Notes: a model not told the origin generated them from the sequence alone. A DNA stretch of 64,000 nucleotides from Amycolatopsis palatopharyngis (GCF_003385185.1 NZ_PQHZ01000019.1:1-64000); one strand, 5' to 3'. Shown: positions 33,449 to 42,520, numbered from the stretch's first letter. Program-made: numbers and translations.

Positions 33449-34573
33449 TCAGCGGTCCTGGCGGGCTTCCAGTGCCGTGTCCGGCTGGTCGGCGAAGAGG
33501 CCGTCCACGCCTGCCGCGAAGAAGGCTTCGTACTCCGCGAAGGCGTCACCCCACGCGGCCGGGTCGTCCGACGACCGCAGGTTCGCCGGCAGGAACGCGT
33601 TCTCGTTGCGGAAGGTGAACGGCACGACCTCGAGTCCCGCGGCGTGCGCGTCGCGCACGAGTGAGCTCGGCGAGGTCAGGTTGCCGTCGGCGTCCCTCGG
33701 GATGATCTGGTTCTTCTCCGGCCCGAGGTAGTCGGCGTACCGGGCGATCTCCCGCAGGCCTTCCGGCGTCACCAGGTCGGCATAGGTGCGCGGGTCGTCC
33801 CCGGCGACGAAGTCCGCGGGTGCGCCATTGGCGAGTGTCAGCTGCACGAGCGGGACGCGCACCTGCCGGTCCAGTTCCTTCAGGTTGTTCACCTCGAACG
33901 ACTGGATGATCACCGGCGCGTTGTGCCGATCGAGGCCGTTGCGCTTGAGGATCTCCACCAGCTTCGGCTCGACGGGGTTGCCGATCGAGTCGAAGTACGT
34001 GGAGTGCTTCACCTCCGGATACGTGCCGAGGGTGCGCCGCAGCTCCCTGCCGAGGCGCTTCGTGAGATCGAGCACCTCCTGGTACGTCACCACCTCGAAC
34101 CGGCCGTCGTAGATCGTGTTGTGCGGCCGCAGCTGCGGAATCCGCTCCACCGCGCGCAACGTCTTCAGTTCCGCGAGGGTGAAGTCCTCGGTGAACCAGC
34201 CCGTGTGCTCGGTGCCGTCGATGACCTTCGTGGTCTTGCGGTCGGCGAACTCCGGGTGCTCGGCGACGTCCGTGGTGCCGCCGATCTCGTTCTCGTGCCG
34301 TGCGACCAGGTGCCCGTCCTTCGTCGGAACCAGGTCGACGTCCACCCAGTTCACGCCCTGGCGATAGGCCAGCTCGTAGGACGCGAGGGTGTGTTCGGGG
34401 CGGTATCCCGGCGCTCCCCGGTGTCCGACGATCACCGGCCCATCGTGCCCCTGGCGGGCGGTTGCCCCAGCATCCGGCCCCTTCTCCTTCGCCACGGCCG
34501 TGCCCGACACGGTGACCACGCCGAGTACGGCGAGTCCGGTCAGGGCCAGCGCGGCCAGTCTTGTTCGCACCAT
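33449..34573 (-). CDS. glpQ: Secreted glycerophosphodiester phosphodiesterase
   Basis: Hydrolyses glycerophosphodiesters to glycerol 3-phosphate and an alcohol outside the cell. The signal peptide is residues about 1-28 (MVRTRLAALALTGLAVLGVVTVSGTAVAKE). GlpQ motifs are IVGHRGAPGYRPEHTLASYELAYRQGVNWVDVDLVPTKDGHLVARHE, and NAPVIIQSFE and GVDGLFADQPDTAL in the barrel end. Length is 374 residues. ATG 34573 follows GGAGG. It is convergent with purA and stands alone. Confidence 0.92.
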   Translation of the reverse strand: MVRTRLAALALTGLAVLGVVTVSGTAVAKEKGPDAGATARQGHDGPVIVGHRGAPGYRPEHTLASYELAYRQGVNWVDVDLVPTKDGHLVARHENEIGGTTDVAEHPEFADRKTTKVIDGTEHTGWFTEDFTLAELKTLRAVERIPQLRPHNTIYDGRFEVVTYQEVLDLTKRLGRELRRTLGTYPEVKHSTYFDSIGNPVEPKLVEILKRNGLDRHNAPVIIQSFEVNNLKELDRQVRVPLVQLTLANGAPADFVAGDDPRTYADLVTPEGLREIARYADYLGPEKNQIIPRDADGNLTSPSSLVRDAHAAGLEVVPFTFRNENAFLPANLRSSDDPAAWGDAFAEYEAFFAAGVDGLFADQPDTALEARQDR

Positions 34574-34783
34574 CGCAGGGAACCTCCAAGCAGGGATCCA
34601 GGATCTTCCGGGCAACCCTCACCGCCCAGTGCGTCCGCAGGGCGAAGGAACCAGGTCACCTCGCTGACACCCTGGTAAACGACGAGTGCGCGGAGTCTAG
34701 CCAGCCGCGGTATTTCATCGGCGACTTTCCGTAACTGCGGGCTGTACATCAGGGGAACCCGCAGACCGGCTACCGGCACGGGC

Positions 34784-34789
34784 TACGCT
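34784..34789 (+). promoter_or_regulatory. -10 element of a leaderless purD promoter
   Basis: TACGCT ends six bases before GTG 34796 and there is no ribosome-binding site, so purD should be transcribed leaderless. The same element occurs at the same distance before purB and the 42527 aminotransferase. Confidence 0.55.
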
Positions 34790-34795
34790 CTGCGC

Positions 34796-36064
34796 GTGCG
34801 TGTCCTGGTAATCGGCTCCGGAGCCCGTGAGCATGCCCTCGTCCTCGCCGCCTCGCACGACCCGGCGGTCACCGCGATCGGCTGCGCGCCCGGCAACGCC
34901 GGAATCGCCGCGCTCGCGGAACCACTCGCGGTGGACCAAGCCGACCCCGCCTCGGTCACCGAACTGGCCGTGAGCTGGAAGGCTGATCTCGTGGTGATCG
35001 GCCCCGAGGTGCCGCTCGTCGCCGGTGCCGCCGACGCGGTCCGCGCCGCGGGTATCACCTGTTTCGGCCCTTCCGCCGCCGCCGCCCGGATCGAGGGGTC
35101 CAAGTCCTTCGCCAAGGACGTCATGGCGACCGCCGGTGTCCCGACCGCGCACAGCGAGATCGTGGACAACCCGGCACATCTCGACGCCGCGCTGCTCCGC
35201 TTCGGCCCCACCTGGGTGGTCAAGGACGACGGCCTGGCCGCAGGCAAGGGCGTCGTCGTCACCAAGGACGTCGACGTCGCGCGCAAGCACGCCATCACCC
35301 TGCTCGACGGTGGTCATCCTGTGCTGCTCGAGTCGTTCCTGGACGGTCCGGAAGCGTCTCTCTTCTGCCTGGTCGACGGCCGTACCGTGGTGCCGTTGCT
35401 GCCCGCGCAGGACTTCAAGCGGGTGGGCGACGGCGACGCGGGACCGAACACCGGCGGAATGGGCGCCTACGCTCCACTGCCCTGGGCCCCCGACGACCTC
35501 GTCGAGGACATCGTGCGCACGACCGTGCAGCCGGTGGTGGACGAGCTCGCGAATCGTGGCACGCCGTTCTCCGGGCTGCTCTATGCCGGGCTCGCGCTCA
35601 CGTCGCAGGGTCCGCAGGTCATCGAGTTCAACTGTCGCTTCGGCGACCCGGAGACCCAAGCGGTGCTCGCGCTGCTGCGAACGCCGATCGCCGGGCTGTT
35701 GTCCGCCACCGCCACCGGAACCCTCGCCGAGCAGCCGCCACTGGACTGGGCCGACGGCGCGGCCGTGACCGTGGTGCTGGCGGCCGACGGTTATCCCGGC
35801 GTCCCGCGCCCCGGTGACCTCATCACCGGTTCGGAGGCCGAGGGAGTGCTGCACGCGGGCACCCGGCGGCGCGAGGACGGCGCGGTGGTCTCGCACGGCG
35901 GCCGGGTGCTCTCGGTCGTCGGCACCGGCGCGGACCTCGAAGCCGCGCGGGCACAGGCCTACGAGCGCGTGGCGAAGGTGCACCTGCCGGGATCGCATCA
36001 CCGCACCGACATCGCCCTGCGCGCCGTACGCGGCGAGATCGTCCTGCCCGTACCCCAGCACTGA
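34796..36064 (+). CDS. purD: Phosphoribosylamine-glycine ligase (GAR synthetase)
   Basis: ATP-grasp enzyme making glycinamide ribonucleotide, step two of purine synthesis. It shows [43 protein letters not shown], the ATP-binding [43 protein letters not shown] and the metal-binding [13 protein letters not shown]. Length is 422 residues. GTG 34796 appears leaderless. It is followed after about 95 bases by the first gene of the T7SS island. Confidence 0.97.
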   Translation: MRVLVIGSGAREHALVLAASHDPAVTAIGCAPGNAGIAALAEPLAVDQADPASVTELAVSWKADLVVIGPEVPLVAGAADAVRAAGITCFGPSAAAARIEGSKSFAKDVMATAGVPTAHSEIVDNPAHLDAALLRFGPTWVVKDDGLAAGKGVVVTKDVDVARKHAITLLDGGHPVLLESFLDGPEASLFCLVDGRTVVPLLPAQDFKRVGDGDAGPNTGGMGAYAPLPWAPDDLVEDIVRTTVQPVVDELANRGTPFSGLLYAGLALTSQGPQVIEFNCRFGDPETQAVLALLRTPIAGLLSATATGTLAEQPPLDWADGAAVTVVLAADGYPGVPRPGDLITGSEAEGVLHAGTRRREDGAVVSHGGRVLSVVGTGADLEAARAQAYERVAKVHLPGSHHRTDIALRAVRGEIVLPVPQH

Positions 36065-36159
36065 ACCGGTTTTCTGGCGAATTCAGACCGCTGTTACACC
36101 GGCGTTGGTAACCTCTTCTGGGAACCGGCCGGTTACCGACCGTCAGCGGGGGTGGGCAG

Positions 36160-36567
36160 ATGACAGACAGCGCCGTGAGTTCCGGTAGTGCTCTGTCGAC
36201 GTACGCGCTGGGTGCGAGCGCCCCCGTTGTCCCCGGAGCCCGTGATATCCAGGTCGAACCGGGCAAGCTCCTCGAGGTCGCTGGCGTGCTCGAGGAGCAG
36301 GCCAACGAGTTGCAGGACCGGGTCCGCGCCCAGCTGGGCGCGCTGCGTATCGCACCGCCGTCGGAGGACATCGTCAGTAAGAACGCCATCGAGGCGTGGA
36401 ACTCGGTGGTGGTCGACGGCGAGGAGTCCTACGAGGCCAGGGTCCGGGCCTACATCGAGGGTTTGCGTGCCCTGGTCGAGCAGTTGCGCGCTGCCAGCGC
36501 CGCCTACGAGACCGGCGAGGACGACAAGGCGGCGAGCTTCGGTGACCGGCACGATCCCGGCGCGTAA
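36160..36567 (+). CDS. WXG-like T7SS-associated protein
   Basis: A 135-residue, mostly helical protein with a central helix-turn-helix hairpin containing AIEAWNSVVVDGEESYEARVRAYIEGLRALVEQLRAA, similar in pattern to WXG100/ESX proteins (W-N-S in place of W-x-G). It is the first gene of the island, and its last 26 bases overlap the lipoprotein gene. A role as secreted partner or chaperone is inferred from context and composition. Confidence 0.65.
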   Translation: MTDSAVSSGSALSTYALGASAPVVPGARDIQVEPGKLLEVAGVLEEQANELQDRVRAQLGALRIAPPSEDIVSKNAIEAWNSVVVDGEESYEARVRAYIEGLRALVEQLRAASAAYETGEDDKAASFGDRHDPGA

Positions 36568-37117
36568 CCAGGTGCTGCTCATGGTGGTGCTGCTGGGACT
36601 GTCCGGGTGTGGTTCGACGGAGCCGGGACTGGCCGTCCCCATGCCGGACAGCGCCGGGCCGAGTGAGCCGGTCCAGCGACCGGAGGAACTTCCGCTCGAC
36701 GACGTCCACCCGTGCTCGCTGCTCAGTGGTGCACAGCTCGACGAGCTCGGGGTGAACAGCAAGCCGAGGCCGGCTGGGCGAGTCTGCTCGTTCGACGTCG
36801 ACCGTGCCCGGCCGTACTACTCGCACGTGCTGGAGACGATCACGGATGCGGACCTGCACGCCTGGATCGACGGTGCGTACGCGTCCACGACCGTGCGTAC
36901 CCGTAGCGCGGACGTGGCCGGGTTCCCGGCCCTGACCCGCTTCCGGGAGCGGGGTACTCCTGGCGACTGCGAGACCCTTGTCAGTGTGGCGCGGGGACAG
37001 ACTCTGCGCTCACAGTTGTATCCGATCACCCGTGACGCCTTCGACCAGCAGGAGCTGTGTGCACTGTCGGCGAAGGCCGCGACGCTCGCGTTGCGGACCC
37101 TCCGAGCGAAGGGCTGA
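36542..37117 (+). CDS. DUF3558-family lipoprotein
   Basis: Exported lipoprotein of about 191 residues. The N-terminal hydrophobic segment ends at the lipobox LLGLSGCGS. The body has the DUF3558 pattern LDDVHPCSLLSGAQLDELGV, CSFDV, and CETLVSVA with paired Cys. GTG 36542 overlaps the preceding gene by 26 bases. GTG 36572 is an alternative with a shorter leader. DUF3558 proteins are common in actinobacterial T7SS neighbourhoods. Confidence 0.8.
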   Translation: MTGTIPARNQVLLMVVLLGLSGCGSTEPGLAVPMPDSAGPSEPVQRPEELPLDDVHPCSLLSGAQLDELGVNSKPRPAGRVCSFDVDRARPYYSHVLETITDADLHAWIDGAYASTTVRTRSADVAGFPALTRFRERGTPGDCETLVSVARGQTLRSQLYPITRDAFDQQELCALSAKAATLALRTLRAKG

Positions 37118-37127
37118 GTGAGAGAGC

Positions 37128-38834
37128 ATGAATGGCGTGCCCATCAGCGTTGCCGACATCTCGGCCCTGGTCGACCGGATACGCAGTCACCGGTTCGACG
37201 GATACACCGATATCGGCCTCGCTGACGAGATCGACCTGTTCAGGGCGGGAGCGGGCACCGAGGGTCTCGGCGCCGCGGTGGACGCGCTCAAGGCGGTCGG
37301 CGACGCGCTGGTGAGCACGGAACGGACACTGCGCGAGGAGTTGGGCAAGCTCGGTGTCGAGTGGCAGAGCGACGCCGGAATCCAGGCAGGCGCCGCGATC
37401 GACCGGGAGGCCGCCTTCAGCGCCGACGCGAACGAGAAGGTCAGCCACTCGGCCGAGATGATCTTCGCGCAGGGCGAGGCCTTCAACCGGACACTGCACA
37501 AGTTGCCCGACTCGCGGACGCTGCGTGAGGGCGCGGGCGGCTACAGCCTCGGCGACTCTCTGTTCAGTCTGATCGGCTACGAGACCGACCACACGAGGAA
37601 GGTGCTCGCCGCGCGAGAGGCCAGGCAACAAGCGCTCGAGGCGCTGAACGGCTACGCCATGGAGAGCGGCGAGAACCTGAGTTCGGTCCAGCCGATGTCG
37701 CGGCCGGAGGCGTTGCAGATGAGCGCGGCTCCACGGCTTCCCGGTTCGGTGGATGCCGGCGGCGGGCCGCTGCCGGACACCTCGTCGCCCACCGTCGCCG
37801 CCGATGCGGCAGGGGAACAGGGCAGGGCACCTGCCCAAGGACAGGCACCAGCACCACTGCGCGGACCGGCCCCGGTGGCCGAGGCGCCGGCTCCGGCGAT
37901 GGGCGCGACGTCGCACCCCGCGCCGGCGGCGCGGGGCACGGGAGCTCAGGCCCCTGCGGCCACCGTGCCGAGCGGTACGGCTCCGAGCGCGTCCGCGCCC
38001 AGCACCTCCGCTCCTGGCACGAGCGGCACCGGCGGGTTCGCCGGTGCGGTACGGCCAGGCCCGCAGCCCGATCCGGGCCGGGTTCCGGCAGCAGGAGGCG
38101 GTTCCGGGGCAGCGGCCCCGCTCGCACCAGGAGCCGCCGTCGGCGGCGTCGCGGGAACGGGCTCAGGCGCGGGTGCCGGGGCCGGATCGTCCTCCGGATC
38201 GACGCAGGGCGGTGCCGCGGGTGCCAAACAGGGCCAGCCCAATCCGACCGGCAGGCCCGCAGTTCCCGGCGGCCCCACGGCCACCCCGGTGGGGGGTGTC
38301 GCTGGCAAGTTCGTGCCGCAGGCAGGTACCGGAACGCCGGGAGGACAGGCGGCCAACGAGACGCAGCTGGGCAAGGGTAAGTCGTTCGGCTCGGTGCCCC
38401 AACCGGCGCAGCAGCCCGGCCCGTTCAGCGGCTCGGTGACCCCGGCGCAGAGTGGCGGCCCTGGCAGGGCGGGCGACCTCAGCGGAGGTATCGCCGCACT
38501 CGGTGCGGGCGGAGTCGCGGGCGCACTCAGCGGGCAGGACGAGCGCAAGGGCCGGGGTGTCGGCCGCAGCGCCCCCGGAGCCGCCCGCTCCCCGCATCAG
38601 TTGCCCGTCGGCGACCTGCCGGAGGAAGAGGCCAGAGTCTCGCGCAACTCGGAGAAGCTCAACCCCCGAGGCGGCAAGGGACAGAGCAGCTTCATGGAGC
38701 GCGCGGCGCCGCAGGACGGGGAGTCCGATGAGGGCCACGTGCGCAAGTTCGGCATCGACGACAGCGACTTGTTCGCCGATCCGCGCATGGTTTCGCCGGA
38801 CGTGATCACCGGATCAGACACGGATCGGCGCTGA
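37128..38834 (+). CDS. Large WXG/PPE-like protein with Pro/Ala/Gly-rich region
   Basis: 568 residues. The N-terminal 180 are helical with a WQSDAG turn (Trp79 onward) reminiscent of WXG100/PPE substrates. Residues about 200-500 are low-complexity Pro/Ala/Gly/Ser/Thr, and the C-terminus is hydrophilic (ERAAPQDGESDEGHVRKFGIDDSDLFADPRMVSPDVITG). It sits directly before the espG gene, the usual arrangement for PPE-like substrates and their chaperone. It is probably a secreted T7SS substrate. Length and repetitiveness make the exact family uncertain. Confidence 0.75.
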   Translation: MNGVPISVADISALVDRIRSHRFDGYTDIGLADEIDLFRAGAGTEGLGAAVDALKAVGDALVSTERTLREELGKLGVEWQSDAGIQAGAAIDREAAFSADANEKVSHSAEMIFAQGEAFNRTLHKLPDSRTLREGAGGYSLGDSLFSLIGYETDHTRKVLAAREARQQALEALNGYAMESGENLSSVQPMSRPEALQMSAAPRLPGSVDAGGGPLPDTSSPTVAADAAGEQGRAPAQGQAPAPLRGPAPVAEAPAPAMGATSHPAPAARGTGAQAPAATVPSGTAPSASAPSTSAPGTSGTGGFAGAVRPGPQPDPGRVPAAGGGSGAAAPLAPGAAVGGVAGTGSGAGAGAGSSSGSTQGGAAGAKQGQPNPTGRPAVPGGPTATPVGGVAGKFVPQAGTGTPGGQAANETQLGKGKSFGSVPQPAQQPGPFSGSVTPAQSGGPGRAGDLSGGIAALGAGGVAGALSGQDERKGRGVGRSAPGAARSPHQLPVGDLPEEEARVSRNSEKLNPRGGKGQSSFMERAAPQDGESDEGHVRKFGIDDSDLFADPRMVSPDVITGSDTDRR

Positions 38835-38842
38835 ACACCTCG

Positions 38843-39613
38843 ATGACCGAACCGAACGGCAGCGTTGTGCTGTCGGCCCTGGAGCTGGACATGCTGTGGG
38901 AGGTCGAACGACTGCCCGACAGGCATCCGGCACTCGACGTCCCGAGCCCCGGCGTCACGCGGAACGAGCGCGCCATGCTCGTCGAGCAGGCGTGGGAGTC
39001 CTTGTCCCGGCGCGGGCTCGCGCGCGGCCGCAAGGCCTCCGGCGAACTGATCGACATGCTCAACCTGTTCGCCCACCCCAAAGTCTCGATCGACGTGTGG
39101 GTGTGGACCGACAGGGAGATCCGCGGGCTCGCGGTGAGTATCGGTAGCCAGGCCCTGCTGGGCGTGGTCGACGGTGACGAGGTGTGGCTGATCCCGGCTC
39201 GGGACGGAGCGCTACCGGAGGCCGCCGTGTCGGTGGCCGGTGAGCTGGCACCCGGCATCGGCCAGTCGGTCAGCGTGCCGTACGAGGTGCTGCGCGACGC
39301 CGACGCCGAGGCGCAGGGTGACGTCAAGGCGATGGTACTGGCACTCGAGGATCGCAAGGTTCCGTTGTGGGAGGCGCAGGAACTCGCGGGAATGCTCGTC
39401 GGAACCGTCGCGCGTGGACAGTTGGGAGTGCAGAAGTCCATACGCGACGGTCAGCGTAGGGCGGGGAGAGTAGTGGCGTTCCATGACACCGATGCGGGCC
39501 GGTACCTTTTTCAGGTGGAGCGCAACGCGGATGGTCAGGATTGGGCGACCATCGCGCCTGCCGACAATGCGCTGCTGGCGCAGCGGGTGTGGGAACTGCT
39601 GGACGAGGTGTGA
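38843..39613 (+). CDS. espG: EspG-family T7SS chaperone
   Basis: EspG-like cytosolic chaperone of 256 residues that binds PPE-type substrates and delivers them to the ESX machinery. Typical elements are SVVLSALELDMLWEVERLPDRHPALDVPSPGVT near the N-terminus, ASGELIDMLNLFAHPKVSIDVWVW in the middle, and DTDAGRYLFQVERNADGQDWATIAPADNALLAQRVWELLDEV at the end. The start is nine bases after the preceding large WXG/PPE-like gene, and the stop overlaps the VanZ-like gene. Confidence 0.88.
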   Translation: MTEPNGSVVLSALELDMLWEVERLPDRHPALDVPSPGVTRNERAMLVEQAWESLSRRGLARGRKASGELIDMLNLFAHPKVSIDVWVWTDREIRGLAVSIGSQALLGVVDGDEVWLIPARDGALPEAAVSVAGELAPGIGQSVSVPYEVLRDADAEAQGDVKAMVLALEDRKVPLWEAQELAGMLVGTVARGQLGVQKSIRDGQRRAGRVVAFHDTDAGRYLFQVERNADGQDWATIAPADNALLAQRVWELLDEV

Positions 39614-40134
39614 TCACCAACGTCCTGCTGGACCATCCCGTCCTGGCCTGGCTGACCTACCTGGTTGGTGCGCAGATCTGTGCTTCTGTGGGCTACCTGC
39701 TCGCCCGCTGGCCCGCATTCGGCCCGAGGGTGGCATGGGTGCTCAGCGGCGTCGCGATGCTGCCGATCGGGGCGCTGACACTCGTGCCGACGTCCCGCGT
39801 TGTGGAACAGGTCTGTGCGGTCCAGTTCTCTGTTCCGTCATTGGCAGCTGTGGAGAACGTGGCGAACATTGCCCTTTTCGTTCCGTTGGCACTGTTCGCC
39901 ACCGTGGCGATCCGGCGTCCGGTCGTCATATTGGCGGCAGGCTCGGGATTGTCTCTGATGATCGAGGGGATGCAGGCTCTCATCCCATCGATCGGCCGTT
40001 CCTGCGACACGAACGACTGGCTGATGAACACCATCGGGGTGATTCTCGGTGTTCTCGCCGCCGTTGCCGTCATCGCACTGGCGAAAGCGCGCAACGGCAC
40101 CACCGGAGGTCCTACAGTGGGCCGGGAACCCTGA
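39610..40134 (+). CDS. VanZ-like membrane protein
   Basis: A 174-residue membrane protein with four to five hydrophobic segments (LLDHPVLAWLTYLVGAQICASVGYLLA, VLSGVAMLPIGALTLVP, VENVANIALFVPLALFATVA, VVILAAGSGLSLMIEGMQAL, IGVILGVLAAVAVIALA). The NIALFVPLALF and IEGMQALIPSIGRSCDTNDWLMNTIG motifs are VanZ-like. GTG 39610 overlaps the espG stop (GTGA), so the gene is coupled. VanZ proteins are linked to glycopeptide or lipid resistance, but their role in a T7SS operon is unknown. Confidence 0.8.
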   Translation: MITNVLLDHPVLAWLTYLVGAQICASVGYLLARWPAFGPRVAWVLSGVAMLPIGALTLVPTSRVVEQVCAVQFSVPSLAAVENVANIALFVPLALFATVAIRRPVVILAAGSGLSLMIEGMQALIPSIGRSCDTNDWLMNTIGVILGVLAAVAVIALAKARNGTTGGPTVGREP

Positions 40135-40183
40135 CGGAGGAGCCCACGTCCTATCGTCGGGAGCGCGAAGGGGATGACAAGGC

Positions 40184-40486
40184 GTGCCGAAATACGAGAT
40201 CGACGCCATTCGCGGATTGGTGTCCGCCGCGCAGGCGAATTCGGGTGGAATCGGGCAGATCGCGGATGGTTTGCCCAAGGATCTGGACCAGAACGCGTTC
40301 GGCGGGATGCAGGCGTCGAAAGACCTCTCCGGCGGAGTCGGCGATTTCATCGGTTCCATGTCGGACCAGTTCGCCCGCGGCGAGATGCTGCTGAACGAGG
40401 TCGCCTCGGCGCTGGACAGGATCGCGCAGAGACTCGAGGAGCAGGAAGCGGACTACGGCGACGCCGTGACTCCGCGCGAGGCCTGA
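40184..40486 (+). CDS. EspC-like T7SS target protein
   Basis: A 100-residue helical-hairpin protein (KYEIDAIRGLVSAAQANSGGIGQIADGL...DFIGSMSDQFARGEMLLNEVASALDRIAQRLEEQEADY) of the EspC/type VII secretion target group. No WXG is present, but the hydrophobic pattern suits a coiled-coil partner of the WXG-lytic protein next to it. GTG 40184 with AAGGGG upstream is used. An alternative upstream start cannot be excluded. Confidence 0.75.
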   Translation: MPKYEIDAIRGLVSAAQANSGGIGQIADGLPKDLDQNAFGGMQASKDLSGGVGDFIGSMSDQFARGEMLLNEVASALDRIAQRLEEQEADYGDAVTPREA

Positions 40487-40562
40487 CGATTCAATCCAGA
40501 TCCAAGTCCCGCCGAGTCGATCGTGACGCGCGTTGCCAGCAAACACGGAACGGGGGAGAGCA

Positions 40563-42494
40563 GTGACCGACAGTCCTGGTACCACCGCGATAGCGGATAT
40601 GGCGGCGCTGCCCGGCCCGGGTGGCGGGAAACTCGGCGAGTTGTACAGCCAGGTCGGCAAGATCAAGAGCGAGGTCGCGACGCAGGCCGCGGAGAGTTTC
40701 CGAACGGCCGCGACGAGCGCTGGTGATCGCGGCAAGGCCGTGCAGAATGCGGTGAACGCGGTCGAGGGCAAATGGCAGGGCGAGGCCGCGGAGGCGTTCC
40801 TCGGGTACATGAACCGCTTCACCAGGGCGGGCAGCGACATCCAGGCATCCCTGGGCAAGGCCGCGACCTCAATGGACGGTGTGGCCGAGCGTCTGCGACA
40901 ACTCAAGACCGACGTCGACAAGGCGTTGTCCGACGCGGCCGACGAGGCGAAGCGGGTCAACCAGCAGGCCGAGGACGACATCACGGCGGCGCGGGACAGG
41001 CTCGGCGCGGGAGAGCCGCCGGAGAACGTCCCCGACCCCGCACGGATCCGTTCGGCGGCGGACACGCGGCTCAAGGAGATTCGCGACGAGGCCGAGCGCA
41101 AGGTCGAGGGCCTGTTGGAGACGGCGGAGGCGGACCTGTCGAAGCTGCTTGGCGGGATCAAGGTCGACCTCGACGGGGACGGCTTCTGCGGTATCCAGCC
41201 CCCCGCCTCGGACAGCACAACGGCGTCCAGTGTCGAACGGGTGGGTCCCGCGCCGCGCTCGGCGCCGGAGGTGTCCGGCGGCAGTGGTTCCGGGGGCTCC
41301 GGCGGTGGCGGTTCCTACGGTGGCGGTGGTGGTACCGGTGGCGCTCTCGGCCCGAGTGGCCCGCCGTCCAGCGGACCACCCCCCGGAAATGTCGGCCAAT
41401 GGATCCGCGAGGCCATCAAGATCCTGCAGGCCAACGGAATACCCGTCACCGAGGACAATATCGACGAGATCTGGACGATCATCGAGAAGGAATCCGGCGG
41501 AGATCCCCACGCCATCAACAACTGGGATTGCGTGCCGCTGAACACCAAGATCCTGACGAAGCGGGGCTGGCTGAAACACAACGAGGTCGAAGCCGGCGAT
41601 CACACGATCGGCCACGACCTGGAAACCGGGCGCGGTGAATGGACTCGGATAAATCGAGTGGTGCACTACGGAGACGCGCCCTTGGTCCGAGTCGGTAACT
41701 CCCGCTGGCACGCGACGACGACTCCCAACCATCGTTGGCTCGTGGAGGGTGGCGATTCGCGGTTCGTTGCCACCACCGGTCTCGACCGGGAAAGCCGCGT
41801 CGTCCTCGCCGCCCCGGCCGGCAACACGTCGAGCCTGTCTGTCACGACGGACGAGGCGGGGATGCTGGGCGAGGTCGCGAGTGCCGGATACTCGACGACC
41901 GGATGCCCGGCCGACCTGCTCGCGCGTGCCGGACACCCCCGGCAGGACGCCGTCCGGCAGGTTCTCTCGATGTCGGCTGATCAGCGGACGGCGTGGCTTC
42001 AGGCGGTCATGGGTACCGCTGGTGCATCCGCGACGGGTGAAGTACTCGAGGCCGCACTCATCGCCGTTTACCTGTCCGGGGCGCGGCCGGAGGTGTTGCG
42101 TCCACGAGCGCCGTCGCTTCCTGACTGGAGTCTGGAAGCGCTGGTGCGCCCGAACAATCCCGTTATCCCGGGCGCGTTCCTCACCACGGAGAGCGCCGGT
42201 CGCGGTGACGTCTGGTGCGTGAGCACCGGCTTGGGCACCTGGACGGCGATGGAGGACGAGCACGTATTCCTGACGGGGAACTCCAACGCTGCCAAGGGGA
42301 CACCGTCGAAAGGCCTGATGCAGTGCATCGATCCGACGTTCCAGGCGCACAAACTGCCGGGGCACGACGACATCTACAACCCGGTGGACAACATCATCGC
42401 CGGCGTCCGCTACACCTTTGATCGCTACGGCGGCTTCGAGGGCCACCCGGGCCTCAAGTCCATGGCGGGCGGTGGCGGTTACCAGGGCTACTGA
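40563..42494 (+). CDS. WXG100-like/lytic transglycosylase T7SS protein interrupted by an intein
   Basis: Precursor of 643 residues. Residues 1-110 are a WXG100-like helical domain (W71-Q-G73). A charged coiled region follows to about 230, then a Gly/Ser/Pro linker (about 240-290). The last part is an SLT-type lytic transglycosylase domain in two pieces: residues about 295-322 (catalytic Glu310 in EKESGGDP, then NNWD) and 574-643 (SNAAKGTPSKGLMQ and the rest). Residues 323-573 are an intein, and the spliced product would be 392 residues. GTG 40563 has GGGGGAGAG upstream. The mature protein should be a wall-cleaving T7SS substrate. The preceding EspC-like gene is its likely partner. Confidence 0.88.
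   Translation: MTDSPGTTAIADMAALPGPGGGKLGELYSQVGKIKSEVATQAAESFRTAATSAGDRGKAVQNAVNAVEGKWQGEAAEAFLGYMNRFTRAGSDIQASLGKAATSMDGVAERLRQLKTDVDKALSDAADEAKRVNQQAEDDITAARDRLGAGEPPENVPDPARIRSAADTRLKEIRDEAERKVEGLLETAEADLSKLLGGIKVDLDGDGFCGIQPPASDSTTASSVERVGPAPRSAPEVSGGSGSGGSGGGGSYGGGGGTGGALGPSGPPSSGPPPGNVGQWIREAIKILQANGIPVTEDNIDEIWTIIEKESGGDPHAINNWDCVPLNTKILTKRGWLKHNEVEAGDHTIGHDLETGRGEWTRINRVVHYGDAPLVRVGNSRWHATTTPNHRWLVEGGDSRFVATTGLDRESRVVLAAPAGNTSSLSVTTDEAGMLGEVASAGYSTTGCPADLLARAGHPRQDAVRQVLSMSADQRTAWLQAVMGTAGASATGEVLEAALIAVYLSGARPEVLRPRAPSLPDWSLEALVRPNNPVIPGAFLTTESAGRGDVWCVSTGLGTWTAMEDEHVFLTGNSNAAKGTPSKGLMQCIDPTFQAHKLPGHDDIYNPVDNIIAGVRYTFDRYGGFEGHPGLKSMAGGGGYQGY
41529..42281 (+). other. Intein (251 residues) within the lytic transglycosylase
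   Basis: It begins at Cys323 (CVPLNTKILTKRGW, block A), has a block B TxxH-like segment (TTTPNHRWL), and ends at the C-terminal region DVWCVSTGLGTWTAMEDEHVFLTGN before Ser574, the +1 extein residue. The penultimate residue is Gly rather than His. The middle holds two decayed LAGLIDADG-like stretches, LGEVASAGY and LQAVMGTAG, lacking the acidic residues. The endonuclease is probably dead while splicing residues remain. The insertion point is inside the conserved SLT motif NNWD|SNA. Confidence 0.85.
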
Positions 42495-42520
42495 CCCCGC
42501 ACGTCACGCCGTTCTACGCT
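42491..42520 (+). promoter_or_regulatory. Promoter of a leaderless aminotransferase message
   Basis: CTGACC (42491-42496), an 18-base spacer and TACGCT (42515-42520) end six bases before ATG 42527. No ribosome-binding site is present, so a leaderless mRNA is expected. Confidence 0.6.

Noticed and set aside
37128..38834. Frameshift or pseudogene because of long low-complexity Pro/Ala/Gly region
   Set aside because: The frame is open throughout and such regions are normal in T7SS substrates of actinobacteria.
41529..42281. Prophage or ordinary insertion sequence interrupting the T7SS protein
   Set aside because: The insert is in frame, begins with Cys and ends Asn-Ser, and carries Hint-type blocks. 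No transposase or inverted ends are present.
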